Below, piece after piece: positions 17,789 to 27,300 of a DNA stretch of 64,000 nucleotides. The position numbers were made by a program, and so were the translations under genes. The stretch's first letter is position 1. Every line of letters begins with the position of its first letter. A model generated the notes under the pieces. That model was not told where the DNA came from, did not search any database, and saw only the letters and a list, made by a program, of their open reading frames with translations. Source of the DNA: Mucilaginibacter conchicola (GTDB lineage Bacteria; Bacteroidota; Bacteroidia; Sphingobacteriales; Sphingobacteriaceae); the NCBI RefSeq assembly GCF_003432115.1, contig NZ_QWDC01000001.1:806001-870000 (forward strand), written 5' to 3'.

Positions 17789-18382
17789 TTACCCTTGAGT
17801 TACACTCCAGGTACCATCAACGTTGCAAGTAGCTGTCATTCTATCCGAAGAGAAATCAACCGCTATTGCATTTCGTTGCATATCATCATTCACAAACTCT
17901 CCTTTTCCGGCGTTACCGATGGCTATGTAAAATGCCGGCTGAGGCCTGAAAGAATAGTTACTACTTGGTTGTGGCGAGGAAGCTACTATCGCAGCATCGT
18001 CACCAACAGCTATACCAAAGGCTACATCGCGTGAATCCCTTGAAAAACCGGCACTCGTTTTTATACCTAATCCATTCCCCCCGCCGCTTTCAATTTGCCC
18101 AAAACTCACTTGATTATTATAATTATCTAAGGTCACAGTCTGGCCAGCTGTTAAATTACCAGAAGATGCAGATGGCTCAAAACGATTTCCTGCTTTGCCA
18201 ACAATAGCCTTGTACTCTTTCTGAAAATTGAATTGGCTGACGCTTCCCATTGGGAGAAATGAGCTTGCAAGCGATATTAGGCGTACGTTCTGTAATCCGT
18301 ACATGTCATCAAATCTCTTAAACACACAAACACTTATTGTGCCGCCAGAATTGTTCTTTACTGTAAGTTGTTGATTTCCCAT
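17789..18382 (-). CDS. Soluble protein of unknown function, weakly RhiA-like
   Basis: A 197-residue protein without signal peptide or membrane segment, rich in Ser, Gly and Asn. The N-terminus QQLTVKNNSGGTISVCVFKR, followed by NVRLISLA and VSQFNFQKEYKAIVGKAG, loosely resembles the RhiA (rhizosphere-induced) family pattern of small beta-sandwich proteins. The resemblance is from memory and weak. It is monocistronic, convergent with the heme operon and shares its terminator. No neighbour suggests a function. Confidence 0.65.
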   Translation of the reverse strand: MGNQQLTVKNNSGGTISVCVFKRFDDMYGLQNVRLISLASSFLPMGSVSQFNFQKEYKAIVGKAGNRFEPSASSGNLTAGQTVTLDNYNNQVSFGQIESGGGNGLGIKTSAGFSRDSRDVAFGIAVGDDAAIVASSPQPSSNYSFRPQPAFYIAIGNAGKGEFVNDDMQRNAIAVDFSSDRMTATCNVDGTWSVTQG

Positions 18383-18518
18383 TGTTTGAGTTAATTAGGT
18401 TTAATTATTTTACTGATATACAGCCAATTATTTATTGGCTATGTCAAAGGTATACCGGCCTGTCAGTCAACAAAAGGGTAAATACAGCTTACCGGGGAGT
18501 TAATGGGGCTTATTATGG

Positions 18519-19145
18519 TTAACCGGTGGTCTGGCTATTCAATTCTTCCCAAATGGAGCGTAATTCTTTCAAGGCGCGGCCATATTTGCTTCGGATATGC
18601 CATTCGGTGATCAGGTAGGCCACCAAAAGGCTACAGATTGTGGTTAGCACCAACCAAATAAACAGGCGGGGATTACTGGCAGAATCCAGCGCTTTTAATA
18701 AAAACGGTGTTATCCATTTGCCGCAAAATATCAGCAAGGCCACAATAACCGCCAAAGGGGTTGCACATAAATTATATGCGCGATAAAGCTCGATATTCAA
18801 TTGAAGATCAAATACTACCTTAGCTATGCTTTCCTTTAAGCTTAGATCGTACCTGCTCATGCTCTTATAAAACACATAAAAGCGGATAAAATAGTAAGTA
18901 TTAAGCGTTAATAAGACGAACAGAAATATGCAGCTGATATTAAAAATTATCAATGGCCGCTCATCTCTAAAAAGCACCCAAAATATTACGATATAGGTAA
19001 ATACGGCAGCAATAAGCTCTGCCTGCATCCCCCGCCTTATTTTAGCAATGGGCGATTTTGACCGGCTGCCTATTTGTTCAGGATCTGGCATTGCGCCATC
19101 CGGCTGGTCTTGTTTCCAGGCATCTTTTAAATCATCAATATTCAT
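18519..19145 (-). CDS. Membrane protein partnered with the ECF sigma factor
   Basis: A 208-residue protein with a short cytosolic N-terminus (MNIDDLKDAWKQDQ, a segment common in Bacteroidota anti-sigma-like membrane proteins) and four predicted transmembrane helices at roughly 45-62, 68-88, 128-146 and 162-180. Its start overlaps the 3' end of the sigma factor gene by 11 bp, so translation is coupled. It lacks the FecR and zinc anti-sigma motifs. An anti-sigma or sensor role is inferred from position only. Confidence 0.75.
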   Translation of the reverse strand: MNIDDLKDAWKQDQPDGAMPDPEQIGSRSKSPIAKIRRGMQAELIAAVFTYIVIFWVLFRDERPLIIFNISCIFLFVLLTLNTYYFIRFYVFYKSMSRYDLSLKESIAKVVFDLQLNIELYRAYNLCATPLAVIVALLIFCGKWITPFLLKALDSASNPRLFIWLVLTTICSLLVAYLITEWHIRSKYGRALKELRSIWEELNSQTTG

Positions 19146-19644
19146 AATTCAATGTTTTTATAATTTCTTTTAATTTGGTTTTTGCCCTGTTCATTCTTGT
19201 GCGGGCACTGCCCTCGCTTATGCCAAGCGCAAGGGCTATCTCACTATAAGGCTGGTCTTCCATGTAGAGTATAACCAACGCCTTATCCAGTTTATCCAGT
19301 TGTTTTACGGCCTGATAAAAAATAGCAAGTTGTTGCTCGGGCGTATCATCAAAGCCAACATAAGCCGCATCAAATTGCTCGGGCATAGGTGAGCTGTCGG
19401 GCCGGCGTTTTTGCTTTTTAAAATACATGATAGCGGTATTCAGTGCCACCCGGTACAGCCAGGTGCCTAATGCACTTTCGCCACGGTAGGTATCAAAGGC
19501 AGTCCACAGTTGCAGCATTATTTCCTGCATCAGGTCTTCGCGGTCGGTTGCATCATCCTGGTAAATGCGGCATATTTTATGCAACATTCCCGCATTTGCA
19601 GCAACGGCGTGTTTAAACCTTGTTTCCTTTTGTGCCTTATCCAT
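19135..19644 (-). CDS. ECF RNA polymerase sigma factor
   Basis: A 169-residue extracytoplasmic-function sigma factor. Region 2 spans about 25-95 (DATDREDLMQEIMLQLWTAFDTYRGES, then TWLYRVALNTA) and region 4 about 110-165 (LDKALVILYMEDQPYSEIALALGISEGSARTRMNRAKTKL). There is no FecR/SusC pair beside it, so it does not look like the polysaccharide- or iron-type SigFec family. It overlaps a four-helix membrane protein gene that may control it. A 19-bp palindrome lies upstream. Confidence 0.92.
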   Translation of the reverse strand: MDKAQKETRFKHAVAANAGMLHKICRIYQDDATDREDLMQEIMLQLWTAFDTYRGESALGTWLYRVALNTAIMYFKKQKRRPDSSPMPEQFDAAYVGFDDTPEQQLAIFYQAVKQLDKLDKALVILYMEDQPYSEIALALGISEGSARTRMNRAKTKLKEIIKTLNYEY

Positions 19645-19708
19645 ACTTTTCAGAAAGTTAGTATCGTTTTCTGCTAAATGTTACATCATCCATTTACTTT
19701 TATTTTTA

Positions 19709-19727
19709 CCTGTTAAAATTTAACAGG
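19709..19727. promoter_or_regulatory. 19-bp palindrome between the sigma factor and phosphoesterase genes
   Basis: A perfect palindrome with 9-nt arms CCTGTTAAA/TTTAACAGG around one central A, placed 65 bp before the leftward sigma gene and 46 bp before the rightward phosphoesterase gene. This is suitable for a dimeric regulator acting on one or both divergent genes. No regulator is assigned. Confidence 0.5.
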
Positions 19728-19772
19728 GATTTAATACTATCGAAGTATTTTCGCTCTTATAAAGATCTATCT

Positions 19773-20675
19773 ATGGACAGAAGAATTGCGCTTAAAAGTA
19801 TAGGTGTTTCGTTGTTAGCGCCGACATTGGCTAAGGCTAACGTTAGCACAGCCGGTAAACCCGTAATGCGCATTGCACATATTACCGATGTGCATTTGAA
19901 AGATAAATTTGGCGCACCTGCAAAGTTTGAGCGCTGCCTGCATCACCTGCAAAAGCAATCGCCTAAAGTTGACCTGATATTGAACGGTGGCGATATTGTA
20001 TTTGACATGAACAAGGAGCAGCAAAGTACCATTGATGCCCAGTGGAAGTTATACAACAACATCATCAAAAACGAGTGCAGCCTGCCGGTAAAATACTGCC
20101 TGGGCAACCACGATATATGGTGGCAGGAAGATAAAAAAGACTTAGCCATCTATGGCAAACAATACTCCATGGGCCAGTTGCAGTTAACCAAACCCTACTA
20201 TAGCTTTACCCAAAACGGCTGGAAGTTTATTATCCTAGATAGTGTGCATTTGGATGTTGACGGTACCTGGTACATTGGCAAACTGGGCGACGAGCAATTT
20301 AACTGGCTGGCAAACGAGTTGCATCAAACCGACGCAAAAATGCCGGTGCTGGTAATGTCACACATCCCTATCCTTACAGCCACCAATTTAATTGAGGATG
20401 ATATTGTAAACAAATGGGTAATGCTTGGCGGCGATATGCATACCGATACCTCAAAGATCATCTCCTTATTTTACAAGTATCCTAACGTGAAGTTATGCCT
20501 TAGCGGGCACATCCACCTGCGCGAAAAACTGGTGTACAATAACGTTACTTACATTTGTGATGGCGCCGTTAGCGGTGCCTGGTGGGAAGGTAATCGCCGC
20601 GAAACTTTCCCGGGCTACGGGCTTATTGACCTGTATGCCGATGGCAGCTTTGATGAAAAATACGTGATTTATTAA
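19773..20675 (+). CDS. Calcineurin-like metallophosphoesterase
   Basis: A 300-residue phosphoesterase with all dimetal motifs: ITDVHLKD (D-x-H, about 37-44), NGGDIVFD, GNHD, MSHIPI and SGHIHLRE (G-H-x-H). The N-terminus MDRRIALKSIGVSLLAPTLAKA is a signal sequence, possibly Tat-like because of the RR followed by a weakly hydrophobic stretch, so it is probably periplasmic. The substrate is unknown; relatives cleave nucleotides or phosphodiesters. It is monocistronic. Confidence 0.88.
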   Translation: MDRRIALKSIGVSLLAPTLAKANVSTAGKPVMRIAHITDVHLKDKFGAPAKFERCLHHLQKQSPKVDLILNGGDIVFDMNKEQQSTIDAQWKLYNNIIKNECSLPVKYCLGNHDIWWQEDKKDLAIYGKQYSMGQLQLTKPYYSFTQNGWKFIILDSVHLDVDGTWYIGKLGDEQFNWLANELHQTDAKMPVLVMSHIPILTATNLIEDDIVNKWVMLGGDMHTDTSKIISLFYKYPNVKLCLSGHIHLREKLVYNNVTYICDGAVSGAWWEGNRRETFPGYGLIDLYADGSFDEKYVIY

Positions 20676-20692
20676 ATTATAGCCAAATAAGC

Positions 20693-20723
20693 GGGCATCT
20701 GTTTAAAGCGGATGCCCTTTTAT
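20693..20723 (+). terminator. Rho-independent terminator after the phosphoesterase
   Basis: Stem GGGCATC (20693-20699) with GATGCCC (20711-20717), then TTTT, 18 bp after the stop codon. Confidence 0.75.
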
Positions 20724-20846
20724 AAAACTCCCCGCCCTCTCTTTACCGCAATGCGGGTCAAATGTCTTATCTTACGCATTCTGTGGCATTTTATTAATAA
20801 TTATTCATAACTTTAAGTTATTGATTATTACATTTATTGATAAAAA

Positions 20847-20872
20847 ACCATGCGATATGGTGATTAATTTTG
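20847..20872 (+). promoter_or_regulatory. Probable promoter and palindrome of the sulfur-type operon
   Basis: TAATTTTG at 20865-20872 fits the TAnnTTTG -7 box and lies 19 bp before the cytochrome start. Just upstream is the palindrome ACCAT-n5-ATGGT (about 20848-20862), which would overlap the -33 region. It could be a binding site for the operon's LysR regulator. No clear TTTG -33 box is present, which would fit activator dependence. Confidence 0.45.
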
Positions 20873-20891
20873 GATCATCAAACCGCACAAA

Positions 20892-21917
20892 ATGGCAGAC
20901 CCAAACAACGAGAAAGACGTACATCAAACCTTATTCGGCGTGTCAAAAGCATTAATATACACCTGCATATTATTAGCCGTTTTTATTGCGATAATGGCTA
21001 TCGGTGTATTCAAGGCCGATAAGATCACTCCACAAAAAAGCGACTCTACTACTACTGTAGCCGTTGCTAAAGAATGGCAAGCCCCTGCCCCGTCATCCAT
21101 CCCCGCAGGGAAAGAGGGCGACGAGATCCGTTACGGGCGCGAACTCATCAGTCATACAGCAAAATACCTTGGTCCCAAAGGCTCGGTAGCGGCTATAAGC
21201 AACGGCATGAACTGCCAGAACTGTCATCTGGATGGCGGCAGTCGTTTGTTGGCCAACAACTACTCGGGCTTTATAGCCGGTTATCCCAAATTAAGCAACC
21301 GCAGCGGGCATGTTGAACCGGCATCAGAACGTGTTACCGAATGCTTTGAACGCAGCCTTAACGGCAAGGCCCCTGCCGAAGATAGCCGCGAAATGAAAGC
21401 AATACTCGCCTACATGACCTGGGTGGGCAACGGCGTTAAAAAAGGACAAAAACCTAAAGGCACAGCTACCGAAAGGTTGCCTTATTTGAATATTGCCGCC
21501 AGCCCGGCTAAAGGTAAACCGGTTTACGTTGCCAAATGCCAGGTATGCCATGGTGCTAACGGCGAAGGTATGCTGGCCGCAGATAACAAAACCTATGTAA
21601 ACCCGCCTTTATGGGGCAAAAACAGCTTTAACGATGGTGCAGGCATGCACCGCATAAGCAACCTGGCGGGCTACGTAAAAAACAATATGCCCTTTGGCGT
21701 AACCTACAAAAACCCGCAGCTGACCGATGAAGAAGCCTGGAACGTGGCGGCTTATATAGAATCGAAACCACGCCCGCACAAAGAGCAGGCTGATGATTGG
21801 GCTAACCTCGATAAAAAACCTATCGACCATCCGTTTGGCCCTTATAAAGATCAGTTTAGTGAAGAACAGCATAAATACGGCCCGTTTAAACCTATACTGG
21901 CCGCGCAAAGCAGATAA
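20892..21917 (+). CDS. TsdA-like diheme cytochrome c (thiosulfate dehydrogenase family)
   Basis: A 341-residue protein anchored by one helix (about 21-41), with two c-type heme sites in the periplasm: CQNCH at 108-112 and CQVCH at 216-220. Between them RVTECFERSLNG holds Cys151, 39 residues after His112, the position of the unusual cysteine heme ligand of TsdA. After the second heme, GAGMHRI and NNMPFG provide Lys263 and Met266 as candidate sixth ligands. TsdA oxidises thiosulfate to tetrathionate or the reverse. Activity here is inferred from these signatures and from the DsrE neighbour. It opens a four-gene operon. Confidence 0.85.
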   Translation: MADPNNEKDVHQTLFGVSKALIYTCILLAVFIAIMAIGVFKADKITPQKSDSTTTVAVAKEWQAPAPSSIPAGKEGDEIRYGRELISHTAKYLGPKGSVAAISNGMNCQNCHLDGGSRLLANNYSGFIAGYPKLSNRSGHVEPASERVTECFERSLNGKAPAEDSREMKAILAYMTWVGNGVKKGQKPKGTATERLPYLNIAASPAKGKPVYVAKCQVCHGANGEGMLAADNKTYVNPPLWGKNSFNDGAGMHRISNLAGYVKNNMPFGVTYKNPQLTDEEAWNVAAYIESKPRPHKEQADDWANLDKKPIDHPFGPYKDQFSEEQHKYGPFKPILAAQSR

Positions 21918-21936
21918 CATTATAACATAACCCACC

Positions 21937-22395
21937 ATGAAAAAACACACATTCGTTATCGCAATTTTAGCCTTACTGGCTTTTGCAAAAACATCGCAAG
22001 CGCAAGAGACAGATCCGGCTGCATTTACCGGCGCCGTTGCCAGGAAAAAGCATTATGATGCACTGTATATCATCAACTCAAACGATGAAAAACGTATAAA
22101 AGGCGCCCTGCGTAACATGAACAATGCACTCGAAGACCCCCGACTTAAAGGCAAGCTGCATTTAGAGCTGGTAGCCTTCGGCGATGGCGTAGCCGTGTTC
22201 ATGAAAAACGGCCAGTATGAGCAGGCCCTGAAAGATCTGCAGGCCAAAGGCGTAACGCTTGCTCAGTGCAGCAATACCATCCGCGAGCGTAAGATAGATA
22301 AAAGCGAACTGTTCGATTTCATTTCCTATGTACCCAGCGGCAACGGCGAAATTATACTGCGACAGTACGAGGGATGGGCAACTGTGCATCCGTAA
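21937..22395 (+). CDS. Periplasmic DsrE-family sulfur-relay protein
   Basis: A 152-residue protein with signal peptide 1-22 (...TSQAQ) and a DsrE/DsrF/TusD fold. It has YDALYIINSNDEKRIKGALRNMNNAL, then LELVAFGDGVAVFM and the conserved cysteine region GVTLAQCSNTI with Cys111. DsrE proteins carry sulfur as a persulfide on such a cysteine, normally in the cytosol; this one is exported. It lies 19 bp after the TsdA-like gene, which suggests it binds or relays sulfur species in the periplasm. Confidence 0.85.
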   Translation: MKKHTFVIAILALLAFAKTSQAQETDPAAFTGAVARKKHYDALYIINSNDEKRIKGALRNMNNALEDPRLKGKLHLELVAFGDGVAVFMKNGQYEQALKDLQAKGVTLAQCSNTIRERKIDKSELFDFISYVPSGNGEIILRQYEGWATVHP

Positions 22396-22414
22396 CATCT
22401 AACTAACACCTGAT

Positions 22415-23329
22415 ATGAAGAATATTTTAAAAGCAGGACTATTTGCAGCCCTGTTATGGGCAAGTACTGCCCAAGCCCAGGATCATCAGTTTGATGCGCC
22501 ATGGAATACCTCGCCAAAAAGTGCCGTGATGTTTACCGTGCCCGGCGTTGATAACATACCCGACCTTTTTGGCGATATTGTAGACCCGCAATTGGTTATC
22601 TTTTTTGCAGGCAACCAGTTTATGTGTGTGGATGACCTGATAGCTGAGTTTAAAAAGCAGCACCCGCAATACCAGCGCGTATTTGCCGAGACCCTGCCCC
22701 CCGGCATACTAGCTAAGCAAATAGCAGGCGGTTCAATCACTATCGGCAACCTGCGCATTACCCATAAGCCGGATGTGTATACCGCAGGCAAAAGCCGCAC
22801 CGACCAGATGCCCGAATATTTTAGCCGTACCGAACCGTATGCTTACAATAAATTGGCTATAATGGTACAAAAAGGCAATCCGAAGAAAATAAAGGGGCTG
22901 AAAGATCTTGGCCGTGCCGATGTAAGGGTAGCAATGCCCAATCCCGCGTGGGAAGGCGTTGGTCAGCGTATTGAAGCTGCTTATGTAAAAGCCGGTGGGG
23001 AATCGCTTAAACAAACCATTATGGATAAAAAAGTGAAGAATAAGACCACCTATCTTACCCAGATCCATCATCGCCAAACACCTATGCGGGTAATGTATAA
23101 CCAAAGCGATGCCGGACCCGTATGGTACAGCGAGGCTTATTACCAAAAAATGATCAACCACCCTACCGATATGGTTACCATCCCCGATAATGAAAATATC
23201 GATGCTACTTATGTGGCCGGGCAGCTAAAAGATGCGCCACATGCACAGGCCGCTAAAGATTTCATGGACTTTTTGGTAAGCGATACTGCCAAAGCCATTT
23301 ATAAAAAATACGGTTTTATCACTAAATAG
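22415..23329 (+). CDS. Periplasmic substrate-binding protein, ModA/SBP_bac_11-like
   Basis: A 304-residue exported protein with signal peptide 1-22 (...TAQAQ). It has the two-lobe type II binding fold typical of molybdate- or sulfate-type binding proteins: FAGNQFMCVDDLIAEFKKQHP early, GNLRITHKPDVYTAGKS, a hinge after KGNPKKIKGLKDL, and the C-terminal FMDFLVSDTAKAIYKKYGF. No permease or ATPase is adjacent, so it may act as a carrier or sensor rather than as part of an ABC importer. The ligand is unknown; an oxyanion is plausible from fold and context. Confidence 0.82.
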   Translation: MKNILKAGLFAALLWASTAQAQDHQFDAPWNTSPKSAVMFTVPGVDNIPDLFGDIVDPQLVIFFAGNQFMCVDDLIAEFKKQHPQYQRVFAETLPPGILAKQIAGGSITIGNLRITHKPDVYTAGKSRTDQMPEYFSRTEPYAYNKLAIMVQKGNPKKIKGLKDLGRADVRVAMPNPAWEGVGQRIEAAYVKAGGESLKQTIMDKKVKNKTTYLTQIHHRQTPMRVMYNQSDAGPVWYSEAYYQKMINHPTDMVTIPDNENIDATYVAGQLKDAPHAQAAKDFMDFLVSDTAKAIYKKYGFITK

Positions 23330-23333
23330 TACC

Positions 23334-24227
23334 ATGTTAGATTTCCGCTTACAGGTTTTTTATACCGTTGCCCGCAGGCTAAGCTTCACCAAAGCTTCGG
23401 CAGAGCTTTTTATCAGTCAGCCGGCTGTTACCAAGCATATCCGCGAGCTGGAAACACATTTTAAAACCTCACTTTTTGAGCGCAGCGGCAATAAAAAGAT
23501 CTCACTCACCCCCGCCGGCCAACTGCTGTTTGAATATGCTCAGCAAGTAGGTTCACTATATAATGAGCTTGATTTTGACATCAACCTGCTCTCTAAACAA
23601 TACGCCGGCACCCTGCGCATTGGTGGCAGTAATACTGTTGCCCAATATGTTATCCCGCGCGTGCTGGCCGCTTTTCATCAAAAATTTAAGGACGTAAGGA
23701 TAAACCTGGTTGCCGGCAATACCGAACAAACTGAAAAAGCACTTTTAAACAAAGAAATAGAACTGGGGATTGTGGAAGGTATCCACCGCAATTCCCAACT
23801 CAAATATTCTGTATTTGTTGATGATGAGCTGGTATTGGTTTGTAATGCGGCCAATCCGTTGGTGAAGAAACAAACTATTAAACCTGAGGACCTGAAGACC
23901 CTACCCTTTATTTTACGAGAACCCGGATCAGGCACCCTGGATGTTATTGCGCATGCGCTGAAACCTGTTGATATAGAGCTCTCAGATCTTAAACCGGAGA
24001 TGCAACTGGGTGGAACAGAAAGCATTAAATCATATTTACTGCATAGCAATTGTTTTGCGTTTTTATCGGTGCAATCTATTATCAATGAACTTAAAACCGG
24101 TGCTTTGCGTATCATTGATATAAAAGGCCTTGTTATTGAGCGCCCGTTCTATTTTATACAGCCACATGGGCAGTTACCTGCGTTGGCCGAGCTTTTTATC
24201 AGGTTTGCCCAAAATTACAAGGAGTAA
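23334..24227 (+). CDS. LysR-family transcriptional regulator (CysB/CysL-like)
   Basis: A 297-residue regulator. The N-terminal winged helix-turn-helix is at 1-60 (FYTVARRLSFTKASAELFISQPAVTKHIRELE), followed by a periplasmic-binding-like effector domain. Relatives respond to sulfur, nitrogen or CO2 status. It starts 4 bp after the binding-protein stop and is co-directional, so it is the last gene of the operon rather than divergent as is usual. It probably autoregulates the locus. Confidence 0.93.
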   Translation: MLDFRLQVFYTVARRLSFTKASAELFISQPAVTKHIRELETHFKTSLFERSGNKKISLTPAGQLLFEYAQQVGSLYNELDFDINLLSKQYAGTLRIGGSNTVAQYVIPRVLAAFHQKFKDVRINLVAGNTEQTEKALLNKEIELGIVEGIHRNSQLKYSVFVDDELVLVCNAANPLVKKQTIKPEDLKTLPFILREPGSGTLDVIAHALKPVDIELSDLKPEMQLGGTESIKSYLLHSNCFAFLSVQSIINELKTGALRIIDIKGLVIERPFYFIQPHGQLPALAELFIRFAQNYKE

Positions 24228-24287
24228 GTCTACCTGGCACGCAGTTCTATTTCCTCTAATTTTCGGGAAATTAACAATGCATTAAAC

Positions 24288-24318
24288 TTTGCATTAAAAT
24301 TTACATAATCGTATATTG
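24288..24318 (+). promoter_or_regulatory. Possible promoter of the 1210-residue protein gene
   Basis: TTTG at 24288-24291, a 20-bp spacer and TATATTG from 24312 approximate the Bacteroidota promoter. It overlaps a tandem 12-bp repeat (24278-24289 and 24290-24301, 11 of 12 identical). Confidence 0.4.
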
Positions 24319-24333
24319 TGTAACCTAAAGTTT

Positions 24334-27300
24334 ATGAAAATATACCTAATCCTTATCATCCTATTATTTCCGCCGGCATTGTTTGCCCAAATATCTATTA
24401 GTGGCCGGGTTTTAAACCAAAATGATGCTAAACCCATTGCCAACGCCAGTATTTTTATAAGTAATGCAACAACCGGTAGCAGTACCGATGCCGAAGGTAA
24501 GTTTTCGCTCCAAAACATAAAGCCAGGTAAATATGAACTGGTTATATCTGCCGTAGGTTTTGAGACCGATACCCGACCTGTTAATGTTTCGGGCACAGAT
24601 GTCAGCCTCGGCGATGTAAGATTATTTGTAAAAACTAATTCGCTGAAAGAGGTTGTGGTTACTGCCAAACGCGACCCGAACCGGCAGCGAAACTATGAAC
24701 TTTTTAAAGATGAGTTTTTGGGTTCAACCCCGTTTGCTAAAGATTGCGAAATAACCAACCCACAGCAATTAGACCTTGACTATGATTACAAAACAAATAT
24801 TTTAACTGCCAGTACTTTTGACGCGCTGGAGATAAAAAACAATGCCCTGGGCTATAGACTGCAATACATCCTTAAAAGCTTCACTCTTGATTTTTCTAAC
24901 CCGGCAAACAGGTCATTCAGCTATGCAGGGTCGGTATTTTTTAAAGAGATGGAAGGTTCGCCATCGCAGGTAAAGCAATGGCAAAAAAACCGGCAATTGG
25001 TTTATGAGGGCTCGCAGATGCATTTCTTGCAGGCTTTACTTAACAACAAGCTCGATGACGAAGGGTTTAGAGTATTACGCTTACCTGTAAACATGGCCCG
25101 CCCAACAGAAGCTACCATTATCTCGAAAATAAATGCATTTAACATCCTTAAAGACGATGATAAAAAGTATCGCGACTCGTTAGCGCATTGGAAAAAACTG
25201 TATGAGATGCCACGCTTTCAGCAAAAGTTATCCGTATTTCCTTTAACCGCCAATGACCTGGTTAGAGCTACTAAAGAAACCGGAATTTTCTCTTTGGGTT
25301 GTAACCTTGATGCCTTATTTATTACTTACAACAAATACCACCGTTTCCCTAAAAACATTCCTGATAAGCTATCTGATCCATCCAATACCGATAATACCGT
25401 TTTGATATTTAATGAACCCGAAGTACAGTTTGATAGCAACGGATCGTTGATAAACCCTGATGCTTTAGTACTCGATGGTGTGTGGCTTCGGCCGCGCATA
25501 GCGGGTTTGCTGCCGTTAGACTATGAGCCACCAAAAAATGAGCAGTTGATAGCTACGCAAAAATTATTGCAAAGCCTTTCTGAGAAACTTAGCACGTATA
25601 CCGCCGATAATGTTACCGAAAAAGCTTATCTGCACCTTGATAAACCTTATTATGCCGCAGGCGATACCATCTATTTTAAAGCTTATGTAACGCAGGGCGA
25701 ACAGCATTTGCTGAGCCAGATGAGCGGCGTACTTAACGTTGACCTGGTAGGCCCCAATGGCGAAACAACCCGTTCAATGAAACTTAACCTTAATGATGGC
25801 CTGGCCTGGGGAGATATAGCCATCCCGGATTCGGTTAAGCAAGGCACTTACCACCTATTGGCTTATACCAATTACATGCGCAATACGGGCAGCGATCATA
25901 TTTTTAACAAAACAGTTCCTGTGCTAAACTCCCCCGCTGCAGTTGGGGCAATTGCTGATACCAGGCACACCCCACCTACCAAACCGGTTAATGCTACGTC
26001 ACCGGCCAGGCCAAAATTCGATATACAATTTTTTCCGGAGGGCGGTAATTTGCTGGTAAATACCAAAGCGGTTATAGCGGTTAAAGCCATTAACAGCAGC
26101 GGTATGGGTATAAAGGTTAAAGGAATTATAACCGATAGTAAAGGCAAAGAAATAGCCGGCTTTACCACCGGGCATGCCGGCCTGGGTAGTTTTACACTTA
26201 ATGCAGAAGATAACAAGGTTTATACTGCTATGGTTAACCTGCCTGATGGCAGCAGCCGCGAGTTTGCCCTGCCAAAAGCAGAAAACAAGGGTTATAGTAT
26301 TATTGTAGATAACAGCGATGAAAAAGAAATAAAAATAACGGCAAAAGCCGGCACAGACAGTCCTAAAGATGCATTGCTGGTTGCACAAGCCGCCGGCGTT
26401 GTTTATTACAGCTCCCCTATCCACGCAAATAAGCCGTTAACCATCTCTAATGATAAATTCCCTACCGGCATTGTTCAATACACGCTGTTTTCTGCTGCAG
26501 GCGAACCTATTAATGAACGATTAGCCTTTGTTAAACACAATAACAACCTTAAAATCGGGCTTTTATCACAGCAACAAAAATATACACCAAGGCAGGCAGT
26601 GGTTATAGATGTTAAAGCAGGCGATCAATCTGACGAGCCTGTATCAGGTAGTTTCTCGATGGCTGTTGTAGACGAGAACAAAGTACCCGTGAATGAATCG
26701 GCAGAGAGTACTATCTTGTCTAATTTATTATTAACCTCAGAACTTAAGGGATATATTGAAGAGCCGAATTATTATTTCGCGAACAACACCACAGAAACCC
26801 GCCGGGAACTTGATCTGCTGATGCTTACACAAGGTTATCGCAAGTTTGTATGGAAACAGGTGTTAAGTGGTACGCACCCGGCCAACGCATTAAAACCGCA
26901 AAACGGCTTACAAATAGCTGGCTACTTAAAAGACCTTAAAGATAACCCCGTAGCCAACGGAAAGGTGCGCCTGATGTTGAGAGATAAGGGTACTTTAATA
27001 CTGGATACGCTGGCTGATAGCAAGGGATACTTTGTGTTTGATAACCTTGCCTTTACTGATACTGTGGGCGTGGTTTTGCAAGGTTACAAACCTAATGGTG
27101 GGCGCGACATCAAATTTATTCTGGATAATGCTTCAACGCCTGTCCACTTAGACCATCTATCGCCCGATACCGCTTTTACGGAAGCAGAACTTGCGTACCT
27201 GCAAACCAGCAAGCAATTTCATACCGAGCAGCAAAGAACAGGCATAAACAGCCAGGTAAAAATGCTTAAAGCGGTTACAGTAAAAGCTCAAAAAAAGGCT

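Noticed and set aside
24316..24333. TTG start six codons before MKIYLIL
   Set aside because: The upstream codons MCNLKF add a polar extension before a clean signal peptide, and the presumed promoter -7 box overlaps them.
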